The notes under the pieces: generated by a model
What the model was told of the DNA's origin: nothing
The model's database searches: none
The model's input: only the letters and a program-made list of their open reading frames with translations
Shown: in pieces, positions 11,424-19,403 of the stretch
Layout: each line of letters begins with the position of its first letter
Position numbering within the stretch: position 1 is the first letter of the stretch
Program-made: the position numbers and the translations under genes
From: an uncultured Acinetobacter sp.
GTDB taxonomy: Bacteria > Pseudomonadota > Gammaproteobacteria > Pseudomonadales > Moraxellaceae
Assembly (NCBI RefSeq): GCF_947624825.1
Contig: NZ_CANQLZ010000023.1
Coordinates: 1 to 41,244 of the forward strand
Length of the DNA: 41,244 bases
Reading direction: 5' to 3'

Positions 11424-12182
11424 TTAAATGCGACCACGTTCAACCGTCATATCATGAATATAAACATACTTAGATTGATCTGCGGCAGGATTTTTAATGC
11501 TATAGCGTTTCACTCGAATGACTTGGCGTTCGTTGGGACTATGTTGATAACCTTGGATAGCGTCATAAAATAGACTCCAATTGGCATCTTGATAGGTTTT
11601 TAAACCTTGTTGGTCATAGCGAATTTCTTTGACTTGCAAACATTGTTGTGCCACAACACCAGTACAATTTTTGGTGTTTGGGTGGATTTCATAAAACATC
11701 ACTTGAGCTTCACCTTGATACAAGGTTTCAGGTGTCATATGACCCGTGAACACATAACGCTGACCTGTGGCATCCATGAGCGTTAAAGTTGGGCGTTGAC
11801 GGTCGGTCAAATCAAGGACAAAAGGCACAGCAGGTTGATCGAGCAGTTTAATGGCAAGGGTTTCTTGGCGTGTATCGGCAGGTGAACAGGCCATTTGGGT
11901 CATCATGGTGTTGCCCATGATCAGGGTATTATTGTCAACACGCCATGTTGAACCTAAGCTATTACATGTGGTTTGAATACTCAAACGACCATCCATAAAA
12001 CTCAGTACCATGGGTTTTTTGGCGCCTGTGTCGGCGTGCCATGTATAAGCAGTTAAGGTTTTGCTTGGGTTTTGCTTTTGAATGATGTGCATGGCTTGGT
12101 CTTGTACTCGTTGAATGTCATTCGATTGGCAAGCGGCTAAAGTCAAAGGCAATAAAGCTAAGGCAAAATAAGAAAAGCGCAT
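11424..12182 (-). CDS. META and DUF4377 domain lipoprotein
   Basis: This encodes a 252-residue exported lipoprotein with a signal peptide ending in the lipobox LAAC (Cys at residue 18). Residues about 40-135 resemble the META/HslJ domain, with the typical CNSLGSTWRVDNNTLIMG and MMTQMACSP pieces. Residues about 160-245 resemble DUF4377, with FYEIHP, a Cys pair (NCTGVVAQQCLQV) and IQGYQHSPNERQVIRVKRY. META-domain proteins such as E. coli HslJ are envelope or heat-shock associated, but no biochemical function is established. It has its own transcription unit: a terminator separates it from the upstream dioxygenase gene and another closes it against gdhA. Confidence 0.8.
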   Translation of the reverse strand: MRFSYFALALLPLTLAACQSNDIQRVQDQAMHIIQKQNPSKTLTAYTWHADTGAKKPMVLSFMDGRLSIQTTCNSLGSTWRVDNNTLIMGNTMMTQMACSPADTRQETLAIKLLDQPAVPFVLDLTDRQRPTLTLMDATGQRYVFTGHMTPETLYQGEAQVMFYEIHPNTKNCTGVVAQQCLQVKEIRYDQQGLKTYQDANWSLFYDAIQGYQHSPNERQVIRVKRYSIKNPAADQSKYVYIHDMTVERGRI

Positions 12183-12229
12183 AAGATTATTTAGATTATG
12201 GTGAGATAGTTTTTAATATAATCAAAAAT

Positions 12230-12273
12230 AAACGGATACTTTGCAAGATTTAGTTAGCAAAATGTATCCGTTT
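12230..12273 (-). terminator. Terminator of the dioxygenase gene
   Basis: A 10-bp perfect stem (AAACGGATAC / GTATCCGTTT) extends inward with TTTGC / GCAAA. Read on the minus strand it is followed by ATTTTTG. It lies just after the dioxygenase stop. Confidence 0.8.
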
Positions 12274-12286
12274 GGTCATACAGCAT

Positions 12287-13063
12287 TTAGTCAAAGCGAT
12301 AAAGGTCCATGCCTAGTGAGCCCATCGTAAAGCTGCTATGTACAATACTAAAGCGTGATCCTGTACCCATCGCAAAAAATAATGGGGCAAAGTGCTCAAT
12401 AGTGGGATGGTTTTGCTGCACATATGGAATATTTTTCCAATCCAATACCGCTTCTATATCCCCATGCTGTAATTTACTCACCACATAATTGCGGAAGCTT
12501 GATGCCCATACAGGCACATCTTGTGTACGACCATCTCTAACCAAAGCATATAAGTTATGGGTAATGCTGCCTGAACCAATCAATAAAATTTGTTCTTGAC
12601 GCAATACGCTCAGGGTCTTTCCAATTTGGTAAATTTCATCACTGCTCATGTGCATTGGTAATGAAATGGAGATGACAGGAATGTCTGCATCGGCGTACAT
12701 ATGTAACAGTGGCATCCAAACGCCGTGGTCGCGTGCGCGGCTGCTATTGGCATGGGCGGTGAAGCCTGCTGCAGCTAAATCGGCCAAAATGCGCTCAGCA
12801 AGCTCAGGTGCCCCAGGAGCCGGGTAGCGAATTTCATACAACTCACGTGGAAAGCCACCAAAATCATGCCAAGTGTCAGGACGAGTCGCTGTGCTGACCT
12901 CTAAAGCCTGACTTTCCCAGTGCGCTGACATGACCACAATCGCCTGAGGTTTAGGTAAATTTAGGCCTAAACGTGCTAAAGCTGGACCCACTTGCTCAGG
13001 GTGAAGCGCAAGCATTGGAGAGCCATGAGAAATAAATAAGCCAGGAAGAGTTTTTAAGTCCAT
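12287..13063 (-). CDS. LigB-type (class III) extradiol ring-cleavage dioxygenase
   Basis: This encodes a 258-residue protein of the DODA/LigB family, similar to E. coli YgiD (4,5-DOPA extradiol dioxygenase). It opens with LPGLFISHGSPMLAL, carrying the first metal-site His, then has the SAHWES motif near residue 46, DHGVWMPLLHMY with further metal-site His near residue 112, and GSGSITHNL near residue 171. The family uses a non-haem metal to open catechol rings. The neighbours include no aromatic-catabolism genes, so the natural substrate is unknown, as for most YgiD proteins. The gene appears monocistronic, with its own terminator. Confidence 0.88.
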   Translation of the reverse strand: MDLKTLPGLFISHGSPMLALHPEQVGPALARLGLNLPKPQAIVVMSAHWESQALEVSTATRPDTWHDFGGFPRELYEIRYPAPGAPELAERILADLAAAGFTAHANSSRARDHGVWMPLLHMYADADIPVISISLPMHMSSDEIYQIGKTLSVLRQEQILLIGSGSITHNLYALVRDGRTQDVPVWASSFRNYVVSKLQHGDIEAVLDWKNIPYVQQNHPTIEHFAPLFFAMGTGSRFSIVHSSFTMGSLGMDLYRFD

Positions 13064-13160
13064 ATCGGTATACCAAGTTCAATCATGAGAAGGATTGTGC
13101 CAAAAGTCAGCGTTCTATGTAATTTGGATTTTTTCAACGTATTGTTGCAAATATGAAACG

Positions 13161-13643
13161 TCATCCAGCCCGATGGTAAGGATGGTTGTGATTAATACTC
13201 ATGGCACGGTACAGCTGTTCAATCAGCATCACACGAACCAATGGATGCGGCAGGGTCAGTTTAGACAATGACCAATGCCAAGCTGCCGCTTTACGCACCG
13301 CTTCTGAATGACCATCTGGACCACCAATAGCTAAAACAATATCTTGACCTTCAAGCATCCAAGCTTTCATGGTGTCGGCTAATTTTTCGGTACTTAATTC
13401 ACGTCCGCCAACTTCTAAAGCAATTAACACTTCGTTGCCTTTCATGGCATTTAAAATACTATCGCCTTCAATATTACGGTATTTTAAAATATCGGCTTCA
13501 GAGTCATTTTTACCACGCTTAGCCATAGGTAATTCAACAATTTGTGTTTGTACAAATGGTTGAATACGTTTGAAATAATCTTCAAAACCAGTCAATACCC
13601 AAGCAGGCATTTTTTGCCCAATGGTTAAAATACGAATTTTCAT
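13161..13643 (-). CDS. rlmH: 23S rRNA (pseudouridine(1915)-N3)-methyltransferase RlmH
   Basis: This encodes a 160-residue SPOUT-class methyltransferase that modifies pseudouridine 1915 in helix 69 of 23S rRNA in the assembled ribosome. The SPOUT knot shows as the LAIGGPDGHSEAVRKAA motif and the C-terminal LPHPLVRVMLIEQLYRAMSINHNHPYHR block, both diagnostic for RlmH. The ATG giving MKIRILTIGQKMP was preferred over a TTG two codons earlier because the family starts there. In many gammaproteobacteria rlmH sits near rsfS and mrdA; here it stands apart, next to a divergent exported M28-like protein. Confidence 0.96.
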   Translation of the reverse strand: MKIRILTIGQKMPAWVLTGFEDYFKRIQPFVQTQIVELPMAKRGKNDSEADILKYRNIEGDSILNAMKGNEVLIALEVGGRELSTEKLADTMKAWMLEGQDIVLAIGGPDGHSEAVRKAAAWHWSLSKLTLPHPLVRVMLIEQLYRAMSINHNHPYHRAG

Positions 13644-13782
13644 AGTCAATACTTGCCACTAAAACAGCTTAATAGTATATACCGCAGGCCTGACTTTAGG
13701 CGCAAGTCACTTGAAAACAAGGCAAGATTCATGTTTTATAGAAAGAAAAAGCAGCACTCATCGCGACTAGGAATAAAAATAA

Positions 13783-14709
13783 ATGCGCTTAATCAAATGT
13801 GGTTTGTTGGCAGGTGGCACACTGCTCACAAGTTTTGCTGAGGCAGGGTTACCTCAAGCACAGCCTGAAAACTTAAAACTCTTTGTCAGCCAAGTTTTAG
13901 GTCCTATGCAATATCCAAGACATGGCAAATATCCCGATGAGCTTAATCGCACGGCAGCATGGCTAAATGAACAAATGCGTTTATTTTCAATTCCTTGTCA
14001 GTACCAAAATGTCCATCTTAATCATAAACAGTATCGTAATGTGGTGTGTAGTTTAAATGTCGGGCGTCCTGATAAGGTGATCTTAGGAGCGCATTATGAT
14101 ACCAAAATTGACAGTCATGGTATTAATGGAAATGCCTCAGGCGTGGCTGCGGTATTAGAAGCTGCACATGTTTTAAGCCAAAGAAAAACCAATTTAAAAC
14201 ATAATGTAGATTTTGTATTTTATAGTCTAGCAACCGCACCTTATACCCAAACAGAAGCGATGGGGAGTTTACGGCATGCCAAAAGTTTAAGCGCGGTAAA
14301 AGACAGCATACATGGTGTTTATATCTTTGATCAAATCGGCTTTTATGATGCCGATTCAGTGCAAGATTACCCAGCAGGTCTTCAATGGATTTATCCAAGC
14401 CATGGAAATTTTATTGCAGCAGTGAGTAATTTAAAATCGCGTCAATTGGCGCAGAATTACTGTGAAGCTATGCAAAACTTGAATCAATTACAATGTGAAC
14501 GCTTTAGTTTGCCTTTCATGAATGTTTTTGAAGATAGCGATCATCAAAGTTATTGGCATTATGATTTACCCGCTGTATTAATTACCGATACAGGGCAGTA
14601 TCGTAATAAAAATCAATACCGGGCCGAGGTAGAATTAAAGCGTTTAGACTATACCAAAATGGCGGCTGTAGTAGATGGTGTTGTGACAAGTTTAGAGGTA
14701 GCACCATAA
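13783..14709 (+). CDS. Exported M28-family peptidase homologue with degenerate metal site
   Basis: This encodes a 308-residue protein with a signal peptide (cleavage likely after AEA near residue 21), so it is exported. The fold is that of M28 zinc aminopeptidases: GAHYDTK supplies His104 and Asp106, IFDQIGF supplies Asp183, and SDHQSYW supplies His254. Two key elements are missing. The bridging Asp of the usual DNASG or DNGSG motif is Gly116 (NGNASG), and the usual catalytic and ligand Glu-Glu pair is Ala150-Thr151 (LATAPYTQTEAMGS against the family pattern EEPPFFQTxxMGS). It is therefore probably not a working metallopeptidase. An AGGA site lies 10 bases before the ATG. The family is clear; loss of activity is inferred. 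Confidence 0.82.
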   Translation: MRLIKCGLLAGGTLLTSFAEAGLPQAQPENLKLFVSQVLGPMQYPRHGKYPDELNRTAAWLNEQMRLFSIPCQYQNVHLNHKQYRNVVCSLNVGRPDKVILGAHYDTKIDSHGINGNASGVAAVLEAAHVLSQRKTNLKHNVDFVFYSLATAPYTQTEAMGSLRHAKSLSAVKDSIHGVYIFDQIGFYDADSVQDYPAGLQWIYPSHGNFIAAVSNLKSRQLAQNYCEAMQNLNQLQCERFSLPFMNVFEDSDHQSYWHYDLPAVLITDTGQYRNKNQYRAEVELKRLDYTKMAAVVDGVVTSLEVAP

Positions 14710-14740
14710 AAAAAGCAGTCCTTAAAAGCCAAAGGACTGC
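14708..14740. terminator. Hairpin after the M28-like gene
   Basis: The stem GCAGTCCTT / AAGGACTGC begins just after the stop. Its A-run is on the left, so as a classical terminator it works best for minus-strand transcripts leaving lon; on the plus strand the T-run is missing. Confidence 0.6.
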
Positions 14741-14864
14741 GATTATAAAGATCATCCGTCTGGAGACACAGATGACCAAAACCAATACCTAAATGTATTG
14801 CATATGTGTTTTAAAGTGCGGTTAAATCGAGTTGATTGCAAGTTATAGATATAAAAATTTACAT

Positions 14865-14891
14865 AAAAAAAGAGCGCCGTAGCGCTCTTTT
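14865..14891. terminator. Bidirectional terminator after lon
   Basis: The stem AGAGCGC / GCGCTCT has an A-run on one side and TTTT on the other, about 15 bases past the lon stop. Confidence 0.9.
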
Positions 14892-14904
14892 GGCAGTTTA
14901 ACAC

Positions 14905-17331
14905 TTAGTGACGTGCCACTTGTTCATCGCTGCTGCTTTTTACTAATGGCTTTTTCACCAAAGGTTTAGGTTGTTGAACTAAACCGATTGCTAAAATTTC
15001 ATCAATTGATTTAACCGCTTTGATTTCAAGACCTTCTTTTACATTGTCTGGAATTTCAGCCAAGTCACGTACGTTATCTTGTGGGATAAATACAAGTTTG
15101 ATGCCACCACGATGGGCTGCTAATAGCTTCTCTTTTAAACCGCCAATACGCATTGCACGACCACTTAGACTGGTTTCACCTGTCATAGCAATATCAGCAC
15201 GAATCGCAATTTTAGTGAATGCAGATACAAGCGCTAAGGTTAAAGCTAAACCTGCAGATGGACCATCTTTTGGTGTTGCACCTTCTGGTAAATGTACATG
15301 CACATCAGTTTCTTCAAAGCGAGATGCTTCAATACCGAGCTCGTCTGCGCGAGTCCGTACCACAGTCATTGCCGCAGTAATGGACTCTTTCATGACATCG
15401 CCTAACGAACCGGTGGTAATAAATTTGCCTTTACCTGGTACAGCAGCCACTTCAATGGTCAGTAACTCACCACCTACAGAAGTCCAAGCCAAGCCATTGA
15501 CACGACCCACTTGAGCTTCTTCTTCTGCCATACCAAAGTCAAATTTATGCGGTCCTAAGTACTCTGGCAAATTATTTGAATTGACTTCAATTTGCAGATT
15601 CTTGGCTTTTTTGCTCACCGCTTCTTTAACTACTTTACGGGCAATCTTTGACACTTCACGCTCAAGACTACGCACACCGGCTTCACGCGTATAGCGTTGT
15701 ACGATGTCACGGATTGCCTCTTCGTGTACAGTCAATTCTTTAGCGCGTAAACCATTGTTCTTAATCGCTTTGGGTACAAGATAGCGCTCAGCAATATTGA
15801 CTTTTTCATCTTCGGTATAACCCGGTAGACGAATCACTTCCATACGGTCAAGTAGAGCTTCAGGAATATTCATACTGTTAGCAGTACAAATAAACATCAC
15901 TTCCGATAAATCCAAATCAAGATCTAAATAATGATCATTGAATTTACTGTTTTGAGATGGATCAAGCACTTCAAGTAGCGCAGAAGCAGGATCACCACGA
16001 TAATCTTGTGCCATCTTATCGATTTCATCGAGCAAGAATAGTGGGTTTTTAACCCCAACTTTGCTTAAAGACTGCACGATTTTACCCGGCATCGCACCAA
16101 TATAAGTACGACGGTGACCACGAATTTCTGCTTCGTCACGCACGCCACCTAAGGCCATACGTACAAATTCACGTCCTGTGGCTTTGGCAACTGATTCACC
16201 AAGTGAGGTTTTACCTACCCCTGGAGGACCGACCAAGCATAAAATTGGACCACGCAGTTTTTTCACACGCGACTGAACAGCAAGATATTCAACAATACGG
16301 TCTTTAACATCATCTAGACCATAATGATCACTATCTAGGATTTCTTGCGCTTTATTTAAGTTGATGCTGACTTTGCTGGCTTTATTCCAAGGCGTATCCA
16401 AAATCACTTCTAAATAATTACGTACCACCGCCGCTTCACTTGAAGCAGGTTGCATGGCTTTTAATTTACGAAACTCATTTTCAGCTTTTTTGCGCACATG
16501 CTCAGGTAAATCGGCTTCGCTTAAACGACGCTCAATTTCTGCCACATCATCTTCAGCACCGCCATTCATGTCAGAAAGTTCGCGCTGAATGACTTTCATT
16601 TTTTCATTTAAAAAGTATTCGCGCTGATTTTTTTCCATTTGGCGTTTAACTGATTCATGCAAGGTTTGCTCAATCTGTTGTTCTTCAGACTGTTGCAGCA
16701 AATAGCTCATGAGTTCAGTTAAATGTGCTTCAAATTCATCGTGTTCTAAAAATTTTTGCTTAACATCAATATTGAGCGGAATACGTGTGGCCACAAAGAA
16801 TAGTAATTGCAACACGTCATCAATCTTATTGGCAGCAGCAATCAGTTCACGGGCATTACGTAACTTGGTCTCGGCGTATTGTGCAAATAAGGCACGCAAT
16901 TCAAGCAGGCGGGTGGCTTGAGTTTCAGGCTCAAGGCTTACGCTCATAGGGCTTAAACTGTGCTCGGCAGTTAAGTGGCTGTCTTGATCAATAATGCGTT
17001 CAAGTTTGGCACGATACAGGCCTTCTATCAGGACCTTAATACAGTTTTCATCATTTTCGTGATTTACAACTTGCACAATCTTCGCGACAGTACCGTATTG
17101 ATATAAATTATCGTGGTCAATTTCTTCTGTAAGCGAATCTTTTTGTGCAACTACAAATACAAGATTGTCACTGTCACGAGCCACATCAACTGCACTGATC
17201 GATTTTTCACGACCAACAAACAGCGCAATTTGCATGTGTGGATACACCACAACATCACGTAGCGCTAAAAGGGGTAGTATGCTTGGCACCTGTAGTGCTA
17301 AGGTTTCTTCATTCATCGTAATTTCAGACAT
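14905..17331 (-). CDS. lon: ATP-dependent protease Lon
   Basis: This encodes an 808-residue cytoplasmic AAA+ serine protease that degrades misfolded and regulatory proteins. The N-terminal substrate domain begins PSILPLLALRDVVVYPHM. The AAA+ module has Walker A GPPGVGKTS and the LFLLDEIDKM Walker B. The protease domain has the catalytic Ser692 in DGPSAG and Lys735 in GGLKEK, 43 residues apart as in E. coli. The ATG was chosen over a GTG two codons upstream because AGGAG lies 5 bases before the ATG and would overlap the GTG. A possible heat-shock promoter lies upstream. It is not next to clpX here, unlike in enterobacteria. Confidence 0.97.
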   Translation of the reverse strand: MSEITMNEETLALQVPSILPLLALRDVVVYPHMQIALFVGREKSISAVDVARDSDNLVFVVAQKDSLTEEIDHDNLYQYGTVAKIVQVVNHENDENCIKVLIEGLYRAKLERIIDQDSHLTAEHSLSPMSVSLEPETQATRLLELRALFAQYAETKLRNARELIAAANKIDDVLQLLFFVATRIPLNIDVKQKFLEHDEFEAHLTELMSYLLQQSEEQQIEQTLHESVKRQMEKNQREYFLNEKMKVIQRELSDMNGGAEDDVAEIERRLSEADLPEHVRKKAENEFRKLKAMQPASSEAAVVRNYLEVILDTPWNKASKVSINLNKAQEILDSDHYGLDDVKDRIVEYLAVQSRVKKLRGPILCLVGPPGVGKTSLGESVAKATGREFVRMALGGVRDEAEIRGHRRTYIGAMPGKIVQSLSKVGVKNPLFLLDEIDKMAQDYRGDPASALLEVLDPSQNSKFNDHYLDLDLDLSEVMFICTANSMNIPEALLDRMEVIRLPGYTEDEKVNIAERYLVPKAIKNNGLRAKELTVHEEAIRDIVQRYTREAGVRSLEREVSKIARKVVKEAVSKKAKNLQIEVNSNNLPEYLGPHKFDFGMAEEEAQVGRVNGLAWTSVGGELLTIEVAAVPGKGKFITTGSLGDVMKESITAAMTVVRTRADELGIEASRFEETDVHVHLPEGATPKDGPSAGLALTLALVSAFTKIAIRADIAMTGETSLSGRAMRIGGLKEKLLAAHRGGIKLVFIPQDNVRDLAEIPDNVKEGLEIKAVKSIDEILAIGLVQQPKPLVKKPLVKSSSDEQVARH

Positions 17332-17373
17332 GGGCACTCCTAAGTGACAACGGTGTTGCCATGATTTAATAGT

Positions 17374-17399
17374 GATGGGTAATTTTAAAAATACAAGGG
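17374..17399 (-). promoter_or_regulatory. Candidate heat-shock (sigma32-type) promoter of lon
   Basis: On the minus strand CCCTTGTA resembles the sigma32 -35 CCCTTGAA, and ACCCATCA resembles the -10 CCCCATNT. The spacer of about 11 bases is shorter than the usual 13-15. The position, about 45 bases before lon, is right. Confidence 0.4.
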
Positions 17400-17452
17400 T
17401 AAAATGTAATAATTTCTATGAAAACTAGAAAAATTGAGTACTTATACCTAAA

Positions 17453-18040
17453 TTAACGCTGAAATTTTAAAAAATGTTGCGGTGTCAGTAAGGCATCAAG
17501 CGGTTGATCCCACACTTGGCGTATTAAGGTTTGTTCAAGTAATTGAAAATCGTGTGCCAAACCCAAACGATACGGTTTTTGTGGCGCACGAGATAGGGTT
17601 TTATCGTAAAAACCACCGCCCATACCTAAGCGTGTACCCCTGTAATCGCAGGCCAATAAGGGCATAATAACCAAATCAAGGCACTTGACCATGCGCCCGC
17701 GACCTTGCATCGCTTGTTGCATGCCTAAAGGATGCATAGCAAAACGTCGGGTCAAGTACTGCTGTTTTGAAATTTTTACCCAAACCAAATGCTGATTCAT
17801 ACTGCAAATCATGGGTAAATATACAGATTTTTTAAGGCGGAAACATTCCAAAATGATGTGGCGAGTATAAACTTCACCAAAAGCATTTAAATACACACCA
17901 ATATGTTGGCTATGGGCAAAGCAGGGTGCTTTAAACAATTGCGTGCACACCCGATATTGGGCTTGACGTTGTGTGTAACGACCAATACTACGCCGTTGTT
18001 GGCGTAATTGTCGTCTTAAGGTGATCAGTGAAGCGGACAT
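17453..18040 (-). CDS. 5-formyltetrahydrofolate cyclo-ligase
   Basis: This encodes a 195-residue enzyme that converts 5-formyl-THF into 5,10-methenyl-THF at the cost of ATP, returning stored folate to one-carbon metabolism. The C-terminal GTRLGMGGGFYDKTL motif is the family signature, the N-terminal basic RRQLRQQRRS helix binds substrate phosphates in homologues, and YLPMI and VIMPLLACD are further conserved pieces. In many gammaproteobacteria this gene (ygfA/fau) directly follows zapA and 6S RNA. Here it is in the same direction and neighbourhood, but an OmpA-domain gene and a small plus-strand gene separate it from the 6S RNA. It is the ygfA-type gene of E. coli. Confidence 0.9.
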   Translation of the reverse strand: MSASLITLRRQLRQQRRSIGRYTQRQAQYRVCTQLFKAPCFAHSQHIGVYLNAFGEVYTRHIILECFRLKKSVYLPMICSMNQHLVWVKISKQQYLTRRFAMHPLGMQQAMQGRGRMVKCLDLVIMPLLACDYRGTRLGMGGGFYDKTLSRAPQKPYRLGLAHDFQLLEQTLIRQVWDQPLDALLTPQHFLKFQR

Positions 18041-18098
18041 AAAAAGTGAAAATCAAGCTTTAATTTTAGCTCATACTAAAATGCAGATCATTAAAAAG

Positions 18099-18130
18099 CA
18101 AAATCCTGAGCTTGTTAGCTCAGGATTTTG
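18099..18130. terminator. Terminator after the OmpA-domain gene
   Basis: A 13-bp perfect stem, AAAATCCTGAGCT / AGCTCAGGATTTT, has a TGTT loop. It lies just after the OmpA-domain stop and separates that gene from the downstream cyclo-ligase gene. Confidence 0.88.
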
Positions 18131-18133
18131 AGA

Positions 18134-18652
18134 TTAATTGGCATTTTTCATACCACGCACTGTAACAGTGACACGTCGGTCGGGCTGTAAACATTGGATT
18201 AACTTGGCACGTGGGGTGACTTGGGCGCAGCCATTGGTGACGGGTTGATTTTCACCGGCACTTTTGTACGAGATTACGTTGGCAGGTATACCGCGTGAAA
18301 CTAAATAGTTGTGTACGGTTTTCGCGCGCTGCATACCTAAATTATAGTTGTAATCCGCTTTGCCTAAACGGTCGGTATGTCCGATCAACTCAACCGATTG
18401 TAAACTGATATAGCCTTTGTTTAAGGCAGTGACAACTTCGTCAAGTTTGGCGCGACCCGTAGGTGTTAAAGCTGCCATATGCGCAGTATTAAATTTAAAT
18501 AAAGTGTCTGAGGTTAGGTTAATGTGTTCCACCGCTTGTGGAATGGTTTGAATAGGAGGTACTTCAACATATGATGGTGGTTTGGCTTGCTTATGACAAC
18601 CCACCAACGCCACTACAGATGCGGCCAATAGTACTGCTTTATAGTTGCACAT
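18134..18652 (-). CDS. OmpA-domain peptidoglycan-associated lipoprotein
   Basis: This encodes a 172-residue lipoprotein. The start at MCNYKAVLLA was preferred over an ATG 12 codons upstream because it gives a proper signal peptide and has AGGTG 6 bases before it. The lipobox LVGC places the lipidated Cys at residue 19. Residues about 55-168 form an OmpA C-terminal domain, with FKFNTAHMAALTPTGRAKLDE, the peptidoglycan-binding GHTDRLGKADYNYNLGMQRA block, and a late Cys pair (GCAQVTPRAKLIQC). It probably tethers the outer membrane to peptidoglycan, in the manner of Pal or YiaD. It has its own terminator and appears monocistronic. Confidence 0.88.
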   Translation of the reverse strand: MCNYKAVLLAASVVALVGCHKQAKPPSYVEVPPIQTIPQAVEHINLTSDTLFKFNTAHMAALTPTGRAKLDEVVTALNKGYISLQSVELIGHTDRLGKADYNYNLGMQRAKTVHNYLVSRGIPANVISYKSAGENQPVTNGCAQVTPRAKLIQCLQPDRRVTVTVRGMKNAN

Positions 18653-18967
18653 AGATTCACCTATACGGTTTTCATCAATAGCGCTCAAAGCGTTTTAAGA
18701 ATAAGAATGCAATCATAAGATTTGAGCGTTTGATTGTTGTTTTATGAAAATGTAGACAGTCCTTGCCAAGCAAATTCTCTTTTTTACTCAAGATGCAACT
18801 ATTTTAAAGCGATTCATAACGCGATTACAGTGGGAAAAATGTAGCAAAAAATCAATCTATTTTTTAGATGGAAATAATTAAATTTAACAGTTTTAACTAT
18901 TGGGTGATCTTGTCTATAGTGCATCCATGCAATTTTTTTCTCCCGTATTTAAACAATAGGTGTCTTC
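18653..18967. other. Intergenic region, divergent promoters
   Basis: These 315 bases lie between the minus-strand OmpA-domain gene and the plus-strand 40-codon gene. I see no gene in them. They contain repeated AAACGCT / GAGCGTTT motifs near 18680-18730 and the small-gene promoter near 18893-18920. Confidence 0.6.
18893..18920 (+). promoter_or_regulatory. Candidate promoter for the 40-codon gene
   Basis: TTAACT and TATAGT are separated by 16 bases. Transcription would begin about 40 bases before the small gene's ATG. Confidence 0.5.
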
Positions 18968-19090
18968 ATGTTTAAGGTCGTATGTGCTGTATTGCTTGTA
19001 AATGTAATGAGTGCCTGTGCTTTTAATCCAACGCATTATGATGAGTTACGTCAAAGCGAAGCCGAGCATTACCGTATGTTAGGCGCATAA
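18968..19090 (+). CDS. Putative 40-residue small lipoprotein
   Basis: A short frame encodes 40 residues. It starts MFKVVCAVLL, then continues through a hydrophobic stretch to MSAC, a near-lipobox with Cys at residue 17 (Met replaces the usual Leu at -3). The mature part would be only 24 residues, ending HYRMLGA. Supporting signals are an AGGTG ribosome site 5 bases before the ATG, a plausible promoter upstream, and a strong terminator that begins at the stop codon. It is tail-to-tail with 6S RNA and shares its terminator. I do not recognise a family. It could be a small envelope lipopeptide, like the entericidin-size lipoproteins; function is unknown. Confidence 0.6.
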   Translation: MFKVVCAVLLVNVMSACAFNPTHYDELRQSEAEHYRMLGA

Positions 19091-19122
19091 AAAAATCCCA
19101 GCCTCTAGTGCTGGGATTTTTT
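19089..19122. terminator. Bidirectional terminator between small lipoprotein gene and 6S RNA
   Basis: The stem AAAATCCCAGC / GCTGGGATTTT has a CTCTAGT loop with an A-run left and a T-run right. It starts at the small gene's stop codon and lies just past the 3' end of 6S RNA. Confidence 0.92.
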
Positions 19123-19135
19123 ATAGAATTTTTTT

Positions 19136-19312
19136 ATCCGACGGTGCCGCTGCATGTCATTACCCTTGAACCCGAAGAGTTCAAGGTGGACGCGACGCAT
19201 ACTTGCCGGGTTTCCCACTCAAGGTGGGCATACGCTCTAAATATGCAGAACACAATCCGTAAGTTTAAGTATCGGCTCAGGGGAATAGACCCGCTGGCGA
19301 ACACCTCAGATG
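19136..19312 (-). ncRNA. ssrS: 6S RNA
   Basis: On the minus strand this stretch matches 6S RNA, the RNA mimic of an open promoter that binds sigma70 RNA polymerase in stationary phase. Conserved pieces align with the E. coli molecule: the 5' half has GAGGTGTTCGCCAGCGGG and CCCCTGAGCCGATA, and the 3' half has CACCTTGAAC, GGGTTCAAGGGT and GCGGCACC. The ends pair, ATCTGAGGTG with CACCGTCGGAT with one bulge, giving the closing stem and a length near 177 bases. It follows zapA on the same strand, the conserved gene order. A strong promoter sits 7 bases upstream of the predicted 5' end. End positions are accurate to a few bases. Confidence 0.93.
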
Positions 19313-19319
19313 TAGGGTA

Positions 19320-19347
19320 AGTATAACCTAACTGTGGCGCTTGGCAA
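19320..19347 (-). promoter_or_regulatory. Promoter of 6S RNA
   Basis: On the minus strand TTGCCA and TATACT are separated by 16 bases. The -10 ends about 7 bases before the predicted 5' end of 6S RNA. Confidence 0.75.
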
Positions 19348-19403
19348 CTTTTGTCATAGCATTGCGTGTAAAGTTGCATTGCAGTTGTCTACAGTTTGTA
19401 CGC

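Noticed and set aside
13653..13841. 62-codon frame before the M28-like gene
   Set aside because: It overlaps the true start in another frame, is very basic with no recognisable domain, and the M28 signal peptide with its AGGA site explains the region better.
15020..15514. 164-codon plus-strand frame inside lon
   Set aside because: It is antisense to the conserved protease domain of lon and has no domain, promoter or ribosome site of its own.
19108..19379. Short frames on both strands over 6S RNA
   Set aside because: They coincide with a structured RNA that explains the conservation, and neither has a ribosome site.
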